A stretch of 64,000 bases of DNA from a bacterium (GTDB taxonomy: Bacteria; Patescibacteriota; Gracilibacteria; Absconditabacterales; Absconditicoccaceae), in the NCBI GenBank assembly GCA_020627925.1, contig JAHDFY010000003.1:62001-126000 (forward strand), given 5' to 3'. The notes beneath the pieces are model-generated. The model worked only from the letters and a program-made list of their open reading frames with translations, did not search any database and was not told the DNA's origin. The translations under genes and the position numbers were made by a program. Below, in pieces: positions 19,854-31,952 of the stretch. The first letter of the stretch is position 1, and each line of letters starts with the position of its first letter.

Positions 19854-20573
19854 ATGCTGAATTTATTCAAGAAGATCAGTTTATTGTTTATGATGCTATG
19901 TATAGTTACTTCGTGTCAGCAAACAAAAAAAACTGCAACCACAAAAAAAGACTCTTCTTTGTGGAAAATCAAGTACCAGCCATGGGAAGATAACCGTCAT
20001 TCTCATGCGTATACAAATATTGTCTCTAATGAGTGCGGAACCCTATTACAGGGAACTGTTGTCAAGAGAGAAGACGGTAAAGATGTTTCATGGACAGGAG
20101 TGACTGCCTCTGTTGATGAAAAAAATATTAATTTTGTTTTTGGATCTTCAAATCCTTGTTCGACAGGGAGTAGAAGAGCTAATCACACGGTTTATATCTA
20201 TTTGTATGATGAGCCTTCTTCTTATCATATTGCTCCAAAAGATGGGTACTATGTAGGGGAGAAGGAGTGCATTTGCGAAAAAGGAAAGCAGCAGGATGTT
20301 TTTCCTATTTCGCTCGATATGCTTCAAGCAAAATTTGGCGAGAGAGAGAGTTATTTCTTTGGGCTTGTTGTTGCTCCATTTCCTGGGCAAGCGCACTGCG
20401 GTTCTCCGGGAGAACAAACCAGAGGAGGAGCTCATCTACTGATGGAACCAACTCATTACGGAGAACTAAAAAATTCCAAAGGAACTCCTTATTTTCCTCA
20501 GCATGATGAAGATGAAAGACCGTTATTTGATAATGGGCACTTCATTAGCTACATTATCTTAACCAAAAAGTAA
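19854..20573 (+). CDS. Cysteine-rich lipoprotein
   Basis: A 239-residue predicted lipoprotein. The signal peptide ends in the lipobox IVTSC (Cys about residue 21). The mature part is rich in cysteines (ECGTLL, SNPCSTGS, ECICEKG, AHCGSPGE), suggesting disulfides outside the cytoplasm. It has about 20 glycines and none is TGA, unlike most neighbours. The leader is A/T-rich (CATTAACATTAAA before ATG) with no Shine-Dalgarno. The exported gene at 20592 follows 18 bp later, so the two are probably co-transcribed. Function unknown. Confidence 0.75.
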   Translation: MLNLFKKISLLFMMLCIVTSCQQTKKTATTKKDSSLWKIKYQPWEDNRHSHAYTNIVSNECGTLLQGTVVKREDGKDVSWTGVTASVDEKNINFVFGSSNPCSTGSRRANHTVYIYLYDEPSSYHIAPKDGYYVGEKECICEKGKQQDVFPISLDMLQAKFGERESYFFGLVVAPFPGQAHCGSPGEQTRGGAHLLMEPTHYGELKNSKGTPYFPQHDEDERPLFDNGHFISYIILTKK

Positions 20574-20591
20574 AAACAAAAAACACACCTT

Positions 20592-21593
20592 ATGAAATTA
20601 GTATTAAAATTTTCGCTACTATGTCTTCTTGTAAATAATTTTTCTGCTTATGCTTACAAATGCCCAGAAGATAAATGTTTAACAAAAAAAGATTCAATAG
20701 TAGCTAAAAGGATCATTGAAACGTGGTTAGATCCAATAAACATCCAATCAACAATATCTTTGACAACGAAATGTCAGTACATTGAGCAAGGAAACTCAGG
20801 AAGTGCTCGATTACTAAAAAAGAATTTCAGTGACCTACTTTGCAAAATATATAAGCAAAAAACAGGTATTACTTTATCTATTGCTATAAAAAAAGAGCAG
20901 CTTGGAGAGCGTTGTGGTAGGTTATCTGAATATAGATCAATATCATTTTATGCAAATCATCCTCATCCTGTCGGACGGATGTCGTATAAGATAACATATG
21001 ATGAAATGAGTTCAGGAATTCTCTACAAAGATGGCAAACGAGAAGGACCATTTATGGTTACATTGTTTCAATGCGATTGTGAAAAAAATGATCAATTAGT
21101 GAAACACACTCAATTTGTCGACAATGTTCTTTTGGCTTTACATCCTCAATGGTCTACTTTAGGAGGGATTGATAGTGTTTTAATAAAAAGTTTTTTGTTG
21201 TCGCTTGATGATGATAAAACCGATTATTTCACGAGCCCTGAGTACATGAAAATTCTTGAAGAAGAAACGGAAACGGCAATTGATTCTCTAGTAAGCGATG
21301 CGTATTTTACTACAGATTCGACAGCCTGTGCTGTCATAAAAAGTTATGGTAAAGATGTTATACAAGAACGATTTGTTTATACAGTATTCTTTGACAGAGA
21401 TACTCATGCTATAATCAAAAAACAGTTTTCTTATCAACATTTACCTAGGATGATTAATACTCCAGCTTACCATATTACTGTATATAAGCAAAATTCTCTA
21501 CCAGAGACAATTGTTGATTACAGAGATAGATCAAAAATATTAAATGGAATGTATCACTTTGAAAGAAGGCTGATGAAACTTAATAAAAAATAA
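20592..21593 (+). CDS. Exported protein of unknown function
   Basis: A 333-residue protein with a Sec signal peptide (MKLVLKFSLLCLLVNNFSAYA). Cysteines cluster at the mature N-terminus (YKCPEDKCL) and in FQCDCEKND. It contains a tyrosine-rich stretch with FYANHPHPVGRMSYKITYDEM. It has about 16 glycines, none TGA. It is second in the pair with the lipoprotein at 19854 and is closed by a terminator at 21614. I do not recognise the family. The exported cysteine-rich character and A-rich leader link it to the genes at 11183, 19854 and 38007. Confidence 0.72.
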   Translation: MKLVLKFSLLCLLVNNFSAYAYKCPEDKCLTKKDSIVAKRIIETWLDPINIQSTISLTTKCQYIEQGNSGSARLLKKNFSDLLCKIYKQKTGITLSIAIKKEQLGERCGRLSEYRSISFYANHPHPVGRMSYKITYDEMSSGILYKDGKREGPFMVTLFQCDCEKNDQLVKHTQFVDNVLLALHPQWSTLGGIDSVLIKSFLLSLDDDKTDYFTSPEYMKILEEETETAIDSLVSDAYFTTDSTACAVIKSYGKDVIQERFVYTVFFDRDTHAIIKKQFSYQHLPRMINTPAYHITVYKQNSLPETIVDYRDRSKILNGMYHFERRLMKLNKK

Positions 21594-21613
21594 TTAAACT
21601 ATTATAAAAAAAT

Positions 21614-21650
21614 AAGGTCAACATGATTAACTATTGTGTTGGCTTTTTTT
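21614..21650 (+). terminator. Terminator after the exported-protein pair
   Basis: Imperfect hairpin AAGGTCAACA...TGTTGGCTT followed by seven Ts. Confidence 0.65.
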
Positions 21651-21711
21651 GTTGCAATGAGAATTGTGATCCATAGTATGATGGTGATGTTTTTTATTTT
21701 TGTCAAAAAGT

Positions 21712-22053
21712 ATGGCAAGTAGAACTAATAAAAGAGGTATTGCAGCAAAAAAAGCAAAACTCCAAAAGCAAGCCTCAAGATTAAAAGGAGCAAAAAGATT
21801 CGAATATCCGAAGAGAAAACTCGATCTAGAACAATGAAAAGAAATCGGAGTAATTGGAGTGACTACGAACCCTAAAGGAAATACATATCATCGATTTCTC
21901 AAAGGAAGAAAAATCTGCCGAGAAACAAGACTGAGAGTAGATCCAGATGGTTATAGAATGATTAGAACTCCGTCAGGATGAACAGATGTTGTTCCTGTTA
22001 CTGTCTCAGGATGGGTAAGAGGAAGACTACGTAGAAACACAAAATCATTCTAA
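21712..22053 (+). CDS. Small highly basic protein, possibly nucleic-acid-binding
   Basis: A 113-residue protein loaded with Arg and Lys (MASRTNKRGIAAKKAKLQKQ... and GRLRRNTKSF at the end), no signal peptide and no cysteine pairs apart from one Cys. TGA is Gly twice (EQGKEIG, PSGGTDV). The charge and size resemble ribosomal or nucleoid proteins, but I see no ribosomal-protein signature. It begins 118 bp after the exported gene at 20592 and precedes a membrane protein gene by 39 bp. Function not assigned. Confidence 0.65.
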
Positions 22054-22092
22054 TGACAAACATCACCCTTTATCTATTTATTGACCCACCAC

Positions 22093-22524
22093 ATGAAAGG
22101 ACTTAAAATTTTCTTTTGGACAAGTATTTTTTGGCTTGTTGTTGTTGCTGTTATTTTTGGATATGCAAAATATGTAAAAAGCGGACAATGATTAGCAAAT
22201 ACTATTGCCAAAATGGTTGGCGTAACGCCTGCTTCAGAAATGCTCGTAGATGAAGCACTAATGAATACACAAACAGACATGAACGAAGAACTAGAAGCTA
22301 TTCAAGCACAACTAGCTAATATCGAATCAGATGTACAATTGCTTGTAGGAGAAATGATGATGAGTGACACAAAAGATACAGTAAATACTACTGATGACGT
22401 GCAAGATGATGCACAAACACAAACAGGAGATGTCGCTACCAACGATGAAGATGCTGACAAAGAAGAAGTAAAACAAGAAGAGGAAGACACGGAATCAGAA
22501 GAAGACAAGAAAAAAGACGAATAA
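22093..22524 (+). CDS. Single-pass membrane protein with acidic coiled-coil tail
   Basis: A 143-residue protein with one N-terminal membrane helix (FFWTSIFWLVVVAVIFGYA). A heptad-like stretch follows (ELEAIQAQLANIESDVQLL), then a very acidic Asp/Glu/Thr-rich tail ending in SEEDKKKDE. One TGA is Gly (SGQGLAN). Such anchored acidic tails are common in surface or envelope scaffold proteins, but the function is unknown. It is transcribed with the basic protein upstream; their opposite charges could favour contact, which is speculation. Confidence 0.7.
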
Positions 22525-22541
22525 TAACTATACACTACAAA

Positions 22542-22573
22542 ACAAAAAGCTGCATTCTTTGCAGCTTTTTTGT
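22542..22573 (+). terminator. Terminator
   Basis: Stem ACAAAAAGCTGC/GCAGCTTTTTTGT with a 7-nt loop, 17 bp after the stop of the acidic membrane protein. Confidence 0.85.
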
Positions 22574-22633
22574 CTTGTAAATATAAAATAAAACTCTAGA
22601 AAAAAGAATACTTTATGTTTCAATCAAAGCATC

Positions 22634-23953
22634 ATGTATAATTCATATCTATCGTTATTAAAAGAATATATTAGCTTTCAATCAATCTCTACAGACAAAT
22701 CATTCTCACCAGAAATGACCAAAACAGCAAATTGGCTCAAACAACAATTTGAAGCAAACAAATTTGACGTACAATTGGTCGAATGATATGGGAATCCTAT
22801 TGTCATTGCTCGTTATCATCATGATGATACTCTTCCAACAGTTTTGATTTATGGTCACTACGATGTACAACCTGCAGAACAAGAAGATGGATGGGAGCAA
22901 AGTCCTTTTGATTTAAGAGTAACAGAGCAAAGACTCTATGCTAGAGGTGCCGTTGATAATAAAGGGCAATGCGCTGTTCATATGACGACTGTTTTTGAGT
23001 TGATCAAAAATGACGCACTCGCTTACAATGTTGTCTTTATGATTGAAGGTGATGAAGAAACCGGTTCACCACTGATGCCACAATTTGTAAAAGACTATGC
23101 ACAAGAGCTCAAGGCTGATTTTGCGATGATTTCTGATGGAGAGATTATGGGAAACAACCCACAAATTGAAACAGGTTTTAGAGGAGGATTCAACACAACA
23201 TTGACAATTCGTACTGCAAGAACGGATCTTCACTCGGGTATTTATGGTGGTGTTGCTGCAAGTTCATCACATGAAATGTTGCTATTTTTGAGCAAAATGT
23301 ATGACCCAGCAACGTACAATATCACAATCCCATGATTCTACGATGATGTCGCTCACATCACTGAGCAAGAACACCAAAACAATCAAAAAATTCCTTTTTC
23401 AGAACAATCTGTTACAAAAATTATTGAAGCGAAAGCTTTTGTGAGAGATACACAATACTTACCTATCGAAAATGTCGCTTATAGACCAACCGCTCAAGTG
23501 ACAGGAATGAGTGCAGGGTATACAGGAGAGGGATATAGAAACGGAATTCCTGCAACAGCAACAGCAAAAATCAACTTTAGGCTTGTCAAAAATCAAGATC
23601 CTCACAAAATAGTTGCATTATTCAAAGATTTTGTTGCAAAAAACTTACCTGACCATCTCACGTATGATCTTGAAATCAATGATCCGTATAGTGCGTCGCG
23701 TGTAGACATCAACAACGACTACGTAACCAAAACCAAAGAAACACTAGAAAAGACATATGGTGAAGAAGTAATTTTTGCTGCATGTGGAGGAGGCTTGCCT
23801 ATTGTAGGGCTTTTTGAGGAATATCTTAGCCTCACTAATGTGCTTGTACCATTTGGAAATGATGACTGTAATATGCACGGAGTAAGCGAAAATTTCAGAG
23901 TGGATTTAGTTAAAAAAGCGTTGGAATTTAGTAAAGAATTTTTGAGTAAATAG
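22634..23953 (+). CDS. M20 family dipeptidase/aminoacylase
   Basis: A 439-residue zinc peptidase. The metal-site motifs appear in order: YGHYDVQPAEQ (about residue 75), GAVDNKG, IEGDEETGSP (catalytic Glu and ligand), DLHSGIYGG in the dimerisation domain, and NMHGVSEN for the last His ligand. The length and layout match the M20 dipeptidases of the PepV/CNDP type. No signal peptide. Two TGAs are read as Gly (VEGYGN, IPGFYD). Likely role: breakdown of imported or host-derived dipeptides. A lipoprotein gene follows 30 bp later. Confidence 0.92.
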
Positions 23954-23983
23954 ATTTTATATGTATTATTTATCGACACAATA

Positions 23984-24565
23984 ATGAAAAACATATTACC
24001 TGTTTTGATCGTATTTATGCTGGTTGCATGATGTTCGCAACAAGCAAGTTTGCCATCTGAAAAGCAAGAACAACATGCAACCGTGACTACTTCGTGAAAT
24101 GTTCAGGCAGAATCAACAAATGATTCAGATAAAAAACCTTTGATTGAAAAACCCCAATATAGTGTTCACTTTTCTGATAAAGAATGATGGTATACATTCA
24201 CTGCCAAAGACCACGGTTTTCATATGCTTATGCCAGGAAAAAGCCAAATAGATTATCAAACAGACAATTTGTTGAGGATTCAAAACTATAATCCAGAAAG
24301 CAAAAGACAATCGCTAGAACCAGGAAAATATTATCTACAAATTGCCGTAATTTCTAATGATGTGGTCTGTGAAGAACAAGTTGATGGTGACTCATCTTAT
24401 TTTGGAAAAGCACTATGAGTAAAAGGTGGTGTAGATATTCCATTGGGAGAGTCACAAGCAGTTTGCCTCAAATACAAAGGGAAAACGTACTCAGTTGTTG
24501 CAGTAGAAAATGTTCTCAATGAATCTCTGACACAAACAATGCTTGATAGTCTCTCATTTGATTAA
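23984..24565 (+). CDS. Lipoprotein with TGA-encoded lipobox glycine
   Basis: A 193-residue lipoprotein. The signal peptide ends in LVAGC, where the Gly before the lipid-modified Cys is TGA; in the standard code the gene would stop here. The low-complexity linker (Gln/Glu/Thr/Ser) leads to a compact domain with GWYTFTAKDHGFHMLMPGKSQ, two cysteines (VVCEEQ, AVCLKYK) and a C-terminal LTQTMLDSLSFD typical of PsbP-like or similar small exported domains. Function unknown. It has its own terminator. Confidence 0.8.
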
Positions 24566-24576
24566 TAAAATATTGT

Positions 24577-24604
24577 AGCTCCGTTGTTATGCGGAGTTTT
24601 TTTG
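24577..24604 (+). terminator. Terminator of the lipoprotein gene
   Basis: Stem GCTCCG/CGGAGT (one G-U pair) with a short loop and seven or more Ts. Confidence 0.75.
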
Positions 24605-24676
24605 TTGATTGGGCCAATAAATCATACCATTTTTTTTAAAAAAGTATCACGAAATCAAACTGGGTGCTAAAAACTC

Positions 24677-24706
24677 TTGCAAATAAAAATAGCATGGATA
24701 TATTAT
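24677..24706 (+). promoter_or_regulatory. Candidate dnaK promoter
   Basis: TTGCAA, 18-bp spacer, TATTAT. The leader would be about 80 nt. I looked for a CIRCE (HrcA) inverted repeat and did not find one. Confidence 0.4.
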
Positions 24707-24736
24707 AGGTGCTATAAATCTAGAGATTCTTGCTAA

Positions 24737-26692
<1,956 letters not shown>

Positions 26693-26723
26693 TATTTTTA
26701 TACAACAGTATAGATATTCTACG

Positions 26724-26963
26724 ATGACCCACTACAAGCAGAGAGTGCTAGAAATTCTCTACGAGCTAGGTTATGGTAAAGCGACCGGGCAGAATGTTTC
26801 TCAATCGCTTGCTATGTGGCTTGCGCTTATCATCAAGGTAAGTGACGGTCAGTTCTCTAAATTTATGAGAAAACTAAATCCTTATATCAACAACAATAAG
26901 GATTTGTATTCACAAACCGATGCATTCTATCGTAAATTTTTGAGAGAATTTAGCATGATATAA
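26724..26963 (+). CDS. Small hypothetical protein downstream of dnaK
   Basis: A 79-residue, probably helical protein (MTHYKQRVLEILYELGYGKATGQNVSQSLAMWLALIIKV...). It starts 31 bp after dnaK and ends at a strong terminator, so it is likely in the dnaK transcript. Tyr/Lys/Phe-rich C-terminus. I do not recognise it. Confidence 0.6.
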   Translation: MTHYKQRVLEILYELGYGKATGQNVSQSLAMWLALIIKVSDGQFSKFMRKLNPYINNNKDLYSQTDAFYRKFLREFSMI

Positions 26964-26969
26964 AAAAAG

Positions 26970-27000
26970 ATCACCCGCTCAAATGAGCAGGTGATTTTTT
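26970..27000 (+). terminator. Terminator of the dnaK unit
   Basis: Stem ATCACCCGCTC/GAGCAGGTGAT (one mismatch) with loop AAAT and six Ts. Confidence 0.85.
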
Positions 27001-27085
27001 AGCAAAAAAACTGGGATTTCTTGCTTTTATGCATGGTATAAATATTACTGTGCTATAACTTTATTATTTGCATATACTAGTATTG

Positions 27086-27505
27086 ATGAAAAAAGTACAA
27101 AGAGACGCACTAAAAATTATCGGTCTAAAAGTAAGAACGAATAACGCAAATGGTGGGAAAGATATTATGGCACTTTGGGAAAATTTCAACAAATTGTGAC
27201 TACAGCCTAAGAATGGAAAATTCTATGGTGTGTATTGCAATTATGAAAGCGACCACACAGGAGATTATGACCTATTTGTGTGAGTAGAAGACTCATGAGA
27301 AATTACTATCCCTGATGGGGAACATGTGACCCTTGTTGCAGGAGAATACACAGAGTTTCCTGTTGAAGGAAAAATGCCTGAATCTGTATTTGCTGCGTGG
27401 CAAAAGGTTCGATCTTCTGATATAAAGAGATCATATCAAACAGATTTTGAAGAATATTATTTTGACGGAAAAAATCCTCCTCAAGCAATAGTCTTTATTG
27501 GCTAA
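27086..27505 (+). CDS. GyrI-like (AraC effector-binding) domain protein
   Basis: A 139-residue stand-alone small-molecule-binding domain. The pattern FYGVYCNYESDHTGDYDLFVGVE followed by TLVAGEYTEFPVEGKM is typical of GyrI-like/SHS2 proteins, which bind drugs or small effectors or inhibit gyrase. Four TGAs are Gly, including the conserved one in FVGVE. Convergent with the BaiN-like gene, with 12 bp between stops. Confidence 0.8.
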
Positions 27506-27517
27506 AAAGCACACACA

Positions 27518-28810
27518 TTAGTTGTTTTTTGCGATTGATTTTCCTGCTACCCATCAAGTAGCCCAGCTTGATTGTAGATTAAATCATCAAGTAACGCCAT
27601 CGATATTCAAAATTTCTCAAGCAAAATAAAGACCGCTACAACGTTGTGACTCCATAGTGGACGGATTGACCTCATCGAGTGAGACTCCTCATGACGTCAC
27701 AAACTCATCTCCCGGTCTGCGTGCAATAAGTGTGAGAGATAGTTTTCATGACAACAAATGAGCAAGTTGTTTGCGTTGTTCCTTGCTCACATGTGCCGCT
27801 TGCACAATAGGAGAGATATCTGCAATATGTAGAAGTGTTTCTACAAATCTTTTGGGCAACAATAATCAGAGAACTGTTTTCAGTTCTTTTTTTTCGTGTT
27901 GTTGCATAAGAGAAAAAATTTCTTTCTCTCGTTGTTCAAAAGATTTATGTGCATCAATGTTGATACAAATAGTTGCGGGCTCTTTTTTACTCACTTTTTC
28001 TTGTGACATGTGAGCAGAAAGTGCAAAAATAGCAGGTCAAGTAATACCAAAATGAGTAAAAAGAATAGGTCACGTTTCTTTTTTGACAGTTCCATCACTA
28101 AGGGTTGTAGAGACACTTGCTTGAGGGAAAGAAACTCCAGAAATATTTTCAGGCCATGATTCTTTGCTCAAAAAACTGTTGAGTGACGGACCTAGAGGAG
28201 TAATGGTGTGTCCACATGTTGCTGCAAATGAGTAACCATCTCCTGTTGATCCTGTGTGAGCATAAGCATTCCCTCCGGTAGTTACAACAAGGTAATCTGC
28301 TTGGTACATGCTTTTGTTGGTGACAATAAGGAAGTTTTTTTCTCTAGGGCATCCGTCGTTACAAACAATAGGACCATGACGCAAACTAATACTATCAACA
28401 CCTTCGTTGAAATGGATATCGACATGGTGTTGATGAAACAGTTTTTCAAATACTCAAACGATATCTTTACCATCATTGGAGACAGGAAAAACACGAAGGT
28501 CATCCTCAACTTTCAATGGAACTCACTGTCCTTGAAACCAGTCAAAGCATTTTTTTGGAGAAAAAACTTTGAGTGCATGGGAACCCAAAAACTTACTACC
28601 ATGAATATACTTGGTAAGTAGTGTTTTTTTGTCTCTTAGTCAGGTAGTGACATTGCATCTTCCGCCACCGCTAATGAGTACTTTGGCTCATAGTTTGCTA
28701 TTTTTTTCAAATATATGTATTTCAGCATTGGTTTCATGTGTGAGAAGGGAAGCTGCAGTCATCATACCAGCAGCTCCTCAACCAATAATAGCAACTACTT
28801 TTTTTTGCAT
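27518..28810 (-). CDS. NAD(P)/FAD-dependent oxidoreductase, BaiN/HI0933 family
   Basis: A 430-residue flavoprotein. The N-terminal dinucleotide fold IIGGGAAGMMTA, the SGGGRCNVTT motif, LVVTTGGNAYAHTGSTGDGY and the C-terminal GLYFAGEILNIDGVTGGFNLQ block are diagnostic of the HI0933/YhiN family. Several TGA glycines occur in invariant positions (VTGGFN, SWATGW). The reaction is uncertain; family members reduce varied substrates. It diverges from the glycosyltransferase gene. Confidence 0.9.
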
Positions 28811-28925
28811 TGTATCTAAGGTCAAAATAAGTCAAAATATGTTTTTGTGATAATAAGTCTTGTGTATTGAATGAACAAATATAATGAGTAGTATAATTGC
28901 ATCATTTGTATTCACAATAGTTTTC

Positions 28926-29636
28926 ATGAATAAAGTATCAGTAATTATTCCATGTTATAATGACACAAATTTTGTCAAAAAAACGGTGACACACACGTTA
29001 CGAGTATTTGATGGTGATGTCGAAATAATTGTATCGGCTCAAACAGATTTTGCCACTATTGCAAAAATGTTTAATGGTGATCCCCGTATTACAGTGCATA
29101 ACTCAACAGGAACCAACAGGTCACAAACACTCAATCAGTGAGCCACTATCGCGACGGGCGATCTTTTTGTTTTTTTGCACGCAGATTCGATTTTGGATAG
29201 AAATGCAGGTTGAGTGCTCAGAAATCTTGACACAAATCAGTACGTATATGGCGGGTTTTCAAAATGTGTTAGTCCATCGTTCAGAGTAGTGGATATGCTA
29301 TTATTTTGGGATAATTGGTCAACCAAACTCATTGGCGAGTTTTGGGGAGATAATGCAATATTCGCTACTAAGCCTTTTTTTGAACAGGTTGGGCAATTTC
29401 CTGATATTCCTGCTTTTGAAGATGTGCAATTTTCTTATCGTGCAAAAAAACTAGCTCGCCACCTTGCAAAAAAAAGGATTTTTTTGGATTACCCCACAAT
29501 TACTTCAGGAAGAAAATTTGTCGAAAATGGTCCTTGGGTAATGACGCGAAAATTTATTTACATTAGATTATTGTATATGTGCGGCGTTTCTCCTCACACA
29601 CTGCACAAAATATATTCTCGCTATAGAAAAAACTAG
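28926..29636 (+). CDS. Family 2-like glycosyltransferase
   Basis: A 236-residue GT-A enzyme. MNKVSVIIPCYNDTNFVK is the nucleotide-binding start, GATIATGDLFVFLHADSILD contains the metal-binding acidic region, and FWGDNAIFATKPFFEQVGQFPDIPAFEDVQFS is the acceptor-side loop with the catalytic ED. It resembles the TIGR04283 group. TGA encodes Gly in LNQGATI and in NAGGVLR. The ATG at 28926 is preferred; an earlier ATG at 28884 lies in the promoter region (TATAAT at 28892). Probably adds sugar to an envelope glycan or lipid. Confidence 0.85.
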
Positions 29637-29652
29637 CCCGATTGAGCTAGTT
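29625..29652 (-). terminator. Terminator of msrA
   Basis: On the minus strand, AACTAGC/GCTAGTT with an 8-nt loop followed by TTTTTTC. It overlaps the 3' ends of both msrA and the convergent glycosyltransferase gene. Confidence 0.7.
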
Positions 29653-30312
29653 CTGTGATGGACGTCACGAATGTTTTTTGTAGTTACCATAAACATCAGG
29701 TGATTTTTGATAAAAATCTTGATGATATTCTTCCGCAACAAAAAATGTTGTAAATGGTTGTATCGGAACACGAATCGTGTTGTCAACTGTCCCTTGGAGT
29801 GCTTGTTTCGAGGCGATAGCATCACGACGTTGGACCATTGTCGTATAAAAAATAATCGGTCTATAATGATTACCTCTATCAACAAACTGTCACTGATCAT
29901 CGCTATAATCAATAGTTTTCCAATATCGATCCAACAATTCTTTGTAGCTAACAACACTAGAATCGAAATAAATCTGAGCGGCTTCAACGTGATTAGTTTT
30001 TCCTTGTGAGACAAGATCGTATTGAGCGTTTTCTTGCATTCCACCTGCATACCCTACAATTACCTCATGAACTCACTCCACTTGCTCAAACACCTGCTCG
30101 GTACACCAAAAACATCATCATGCAACGACAGCAACATCATAACCAGTAAATAGTTTATTGATTGGTTGAGGCAAAGTCTCTGCATCAGAAAGTAATGATA
30201 AATGATCAGCTCATTCGTGTTTTGGTTGCTGAGGATAAACAAACAGCAAGAGAGCTGCACAAAGCACAACAAATAATCAAGCTACAAGTTGTTGACGAGA
30301 AAAATATTTCAT
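29647..30312 (-). CDS. msrA: Membrane-anchored peptide methionine sulfoxide reductase A
   Basis: A 221-residue protein with an N-terminal membrane anchor (AGLFVVLCAALLLFVY) and then an MsrA domain: VAVVAGGCFWCTEQVFEQVEGV (catalytic Cys67, the two preceding Gly both TGA), VIVGYAGG, NHVEAAQIYFD and DQGQFVDRGNHYRPIIFY. It reduces methionine-S-sulfoxide in oxidised proteins, here probably outside the membrane. The C-terminal end lacks an obvious resolving Cys pair. It lies 10 bp downstream of a flavin disulfide reductase gene, which could supply reducing power. Confidence 0.92.
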
Positions 30313-30322
30313 CAGGTTGTTT

Positions 30323-31771
30323 CTATATAAAAGTACGTGTAATTGTTTTTTTTCTTTTGTAAAGCCTATAGGGATTGAGAATATTTCTAACCAAAACAAG
30401 ACACCATAGTCAGATAGTTTTGGGTAAATTTTCCATAAGTCACAAAACAAAATTTTGCGAAGCTATTCTATATACTTCATTTTTGGTCGGATAAGCAAAA
30501 AGTTGATTCATTAATCTCAGTGCTGAGACATTATGTCTGACTGCATAAGTTCCTAGAGCAAGAAGTTCTGAAGCATTATGACCAATAACACTGACTCATA
30601 AAACACGCCCTGTTAACCTTCCAAAATGAATACGAAAAAAACCTTGTGTGTGATCGTTGAGAAAGCTCCTATCGTTTTTTACAAAAGGAAGATCTATTGT
30701 AATATATTCATCTTTGTTGAAAAGCTTATGAAGGTCACGACAATTGAGTCACACAGAAGCAATTTCTAAGCCCGTATATGCTGCAGCAGGCAAGGTATTA
30801 AACCTATACGATTCTTTCCAAAACGGAAATAGTATATTTCTGACTACACCCACTCATTCATTGTTTGACCAATGAGTAAATTGAGGATTTCCGGCTACAC
30901 AGTCACCGATAGCATAAATATGTTTTTGTGATGTTCTATTGTATTTGTCTACTATAATTCATTGTGCGCTATGTTTGATTCAAGCTTTTGTCAGTGAAAG
31001 TGATTTGGTTCTTGCTTTTCTTCATGCGGCAATGAGCACTTTGTCAAATGGAATTTTTTTTGTTTCTCCGGTGGCTTTGTTGCTCACAAAAAGTTCCTTA
31101 TTTTCTATTTTTTCTGTGATACAGTTGGTATGAATGGTGATTCATTTGCTTTGTAGGTATTGTAGAAGCGTTGTTGATATGTCATGATCTTCGAGAGGTA
31201 CGATGTGTTTATTTCTTTGGACGATAGTAACATTGATGCCTAGATCGTGCAATGCTTCTCCCAACTCACAACCAATATACCCACCGCCAATGATGGTCAG
31301 ATTTTTGCTATGATAATTTTTTTCAAAAATAGTTTCATTGGTGAGAACATCATTAGGATCTATACCTTCAATTGATGGTATAACAGGACTAGATCACGTC
31401 GCGATAATAATTTTTTTTGCTCTTACTTTGGTGCCGTCAACGTCGAGAGTATGTTTGTCTATAAAGCGAGCGTGTCATTGCATTGATTCAAGGTCGTATT
31501 GTTGATGGAGTGACGAAGAAGATTCCTCATCTCTGTAATGTTTTCTTTTGCTATGGACATACGATAATGCTTCATCGAGTGTTGCTCATTGATGGTGCCT
31601 GGCATAGTGAATCATTGCTTTGGACGGAACGCAACCATGATTGGTGCAATCACCTCCCATATGAGCTGATTTTTCAATAAGCAACACGTTTTTTTTGTTG
31701 ATCGCAAGCCCTGCCGCGACGGTAAGTCATCACGGTCATGCGCCAATAACAGCATAATCTACATGTTTCAT
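30323..31771 (-). CDS. Pyridine nucleotide-disulfide oxidoreductase (mercuric/lipoamide reductase-like)
   Basis: A 482-residue class I flavin disulfide reductase. Start GAGPGGLTVAAGLAI (FAD, three TGA glycines), redox-active GGDCTNHGCVPSKAMI with Cys42 and Cys47, NAD domain TIIGGGYIGCELGEAL, HIYAIGDCVAG, and the dimerisation domain. The usual C-terminal HPT..E motif is replaced by LFAYPTKNEVYR. A roughly 30-residue hydrophobic/basic tail (LWCLVLVRNILNPYRLYKRKK) follows. With msrA it forms a likely oxidative-stress operon. Exact disulfide substrate unknown. Confidence 0.9.
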
Positions 31772-31952
31772 ATCTCAAAGAAACAGAATAAAATTGTGAT
31801 ATAATAAGAATAACTCTCACAATAATAGAGCTTTGCCAACAAAATACAATGCTAGGATGGTATTATTGTTTTGCTTTCTTTTTTGTTGTGAACGAGTAGC
31901 AGATCTATATAAATTTGATACTTTTTTTTGCTTTTGGGTAACTTCTTTTTTG

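Noticed and set aside
28884-28925. Earlier ATG for the glycosyltransferase
   Set aside because: The extra residues lie over a TATAAT promoter element and do not resemble a family N-terminus; MNKVSVIIPCYN at 28926 is the natural start.
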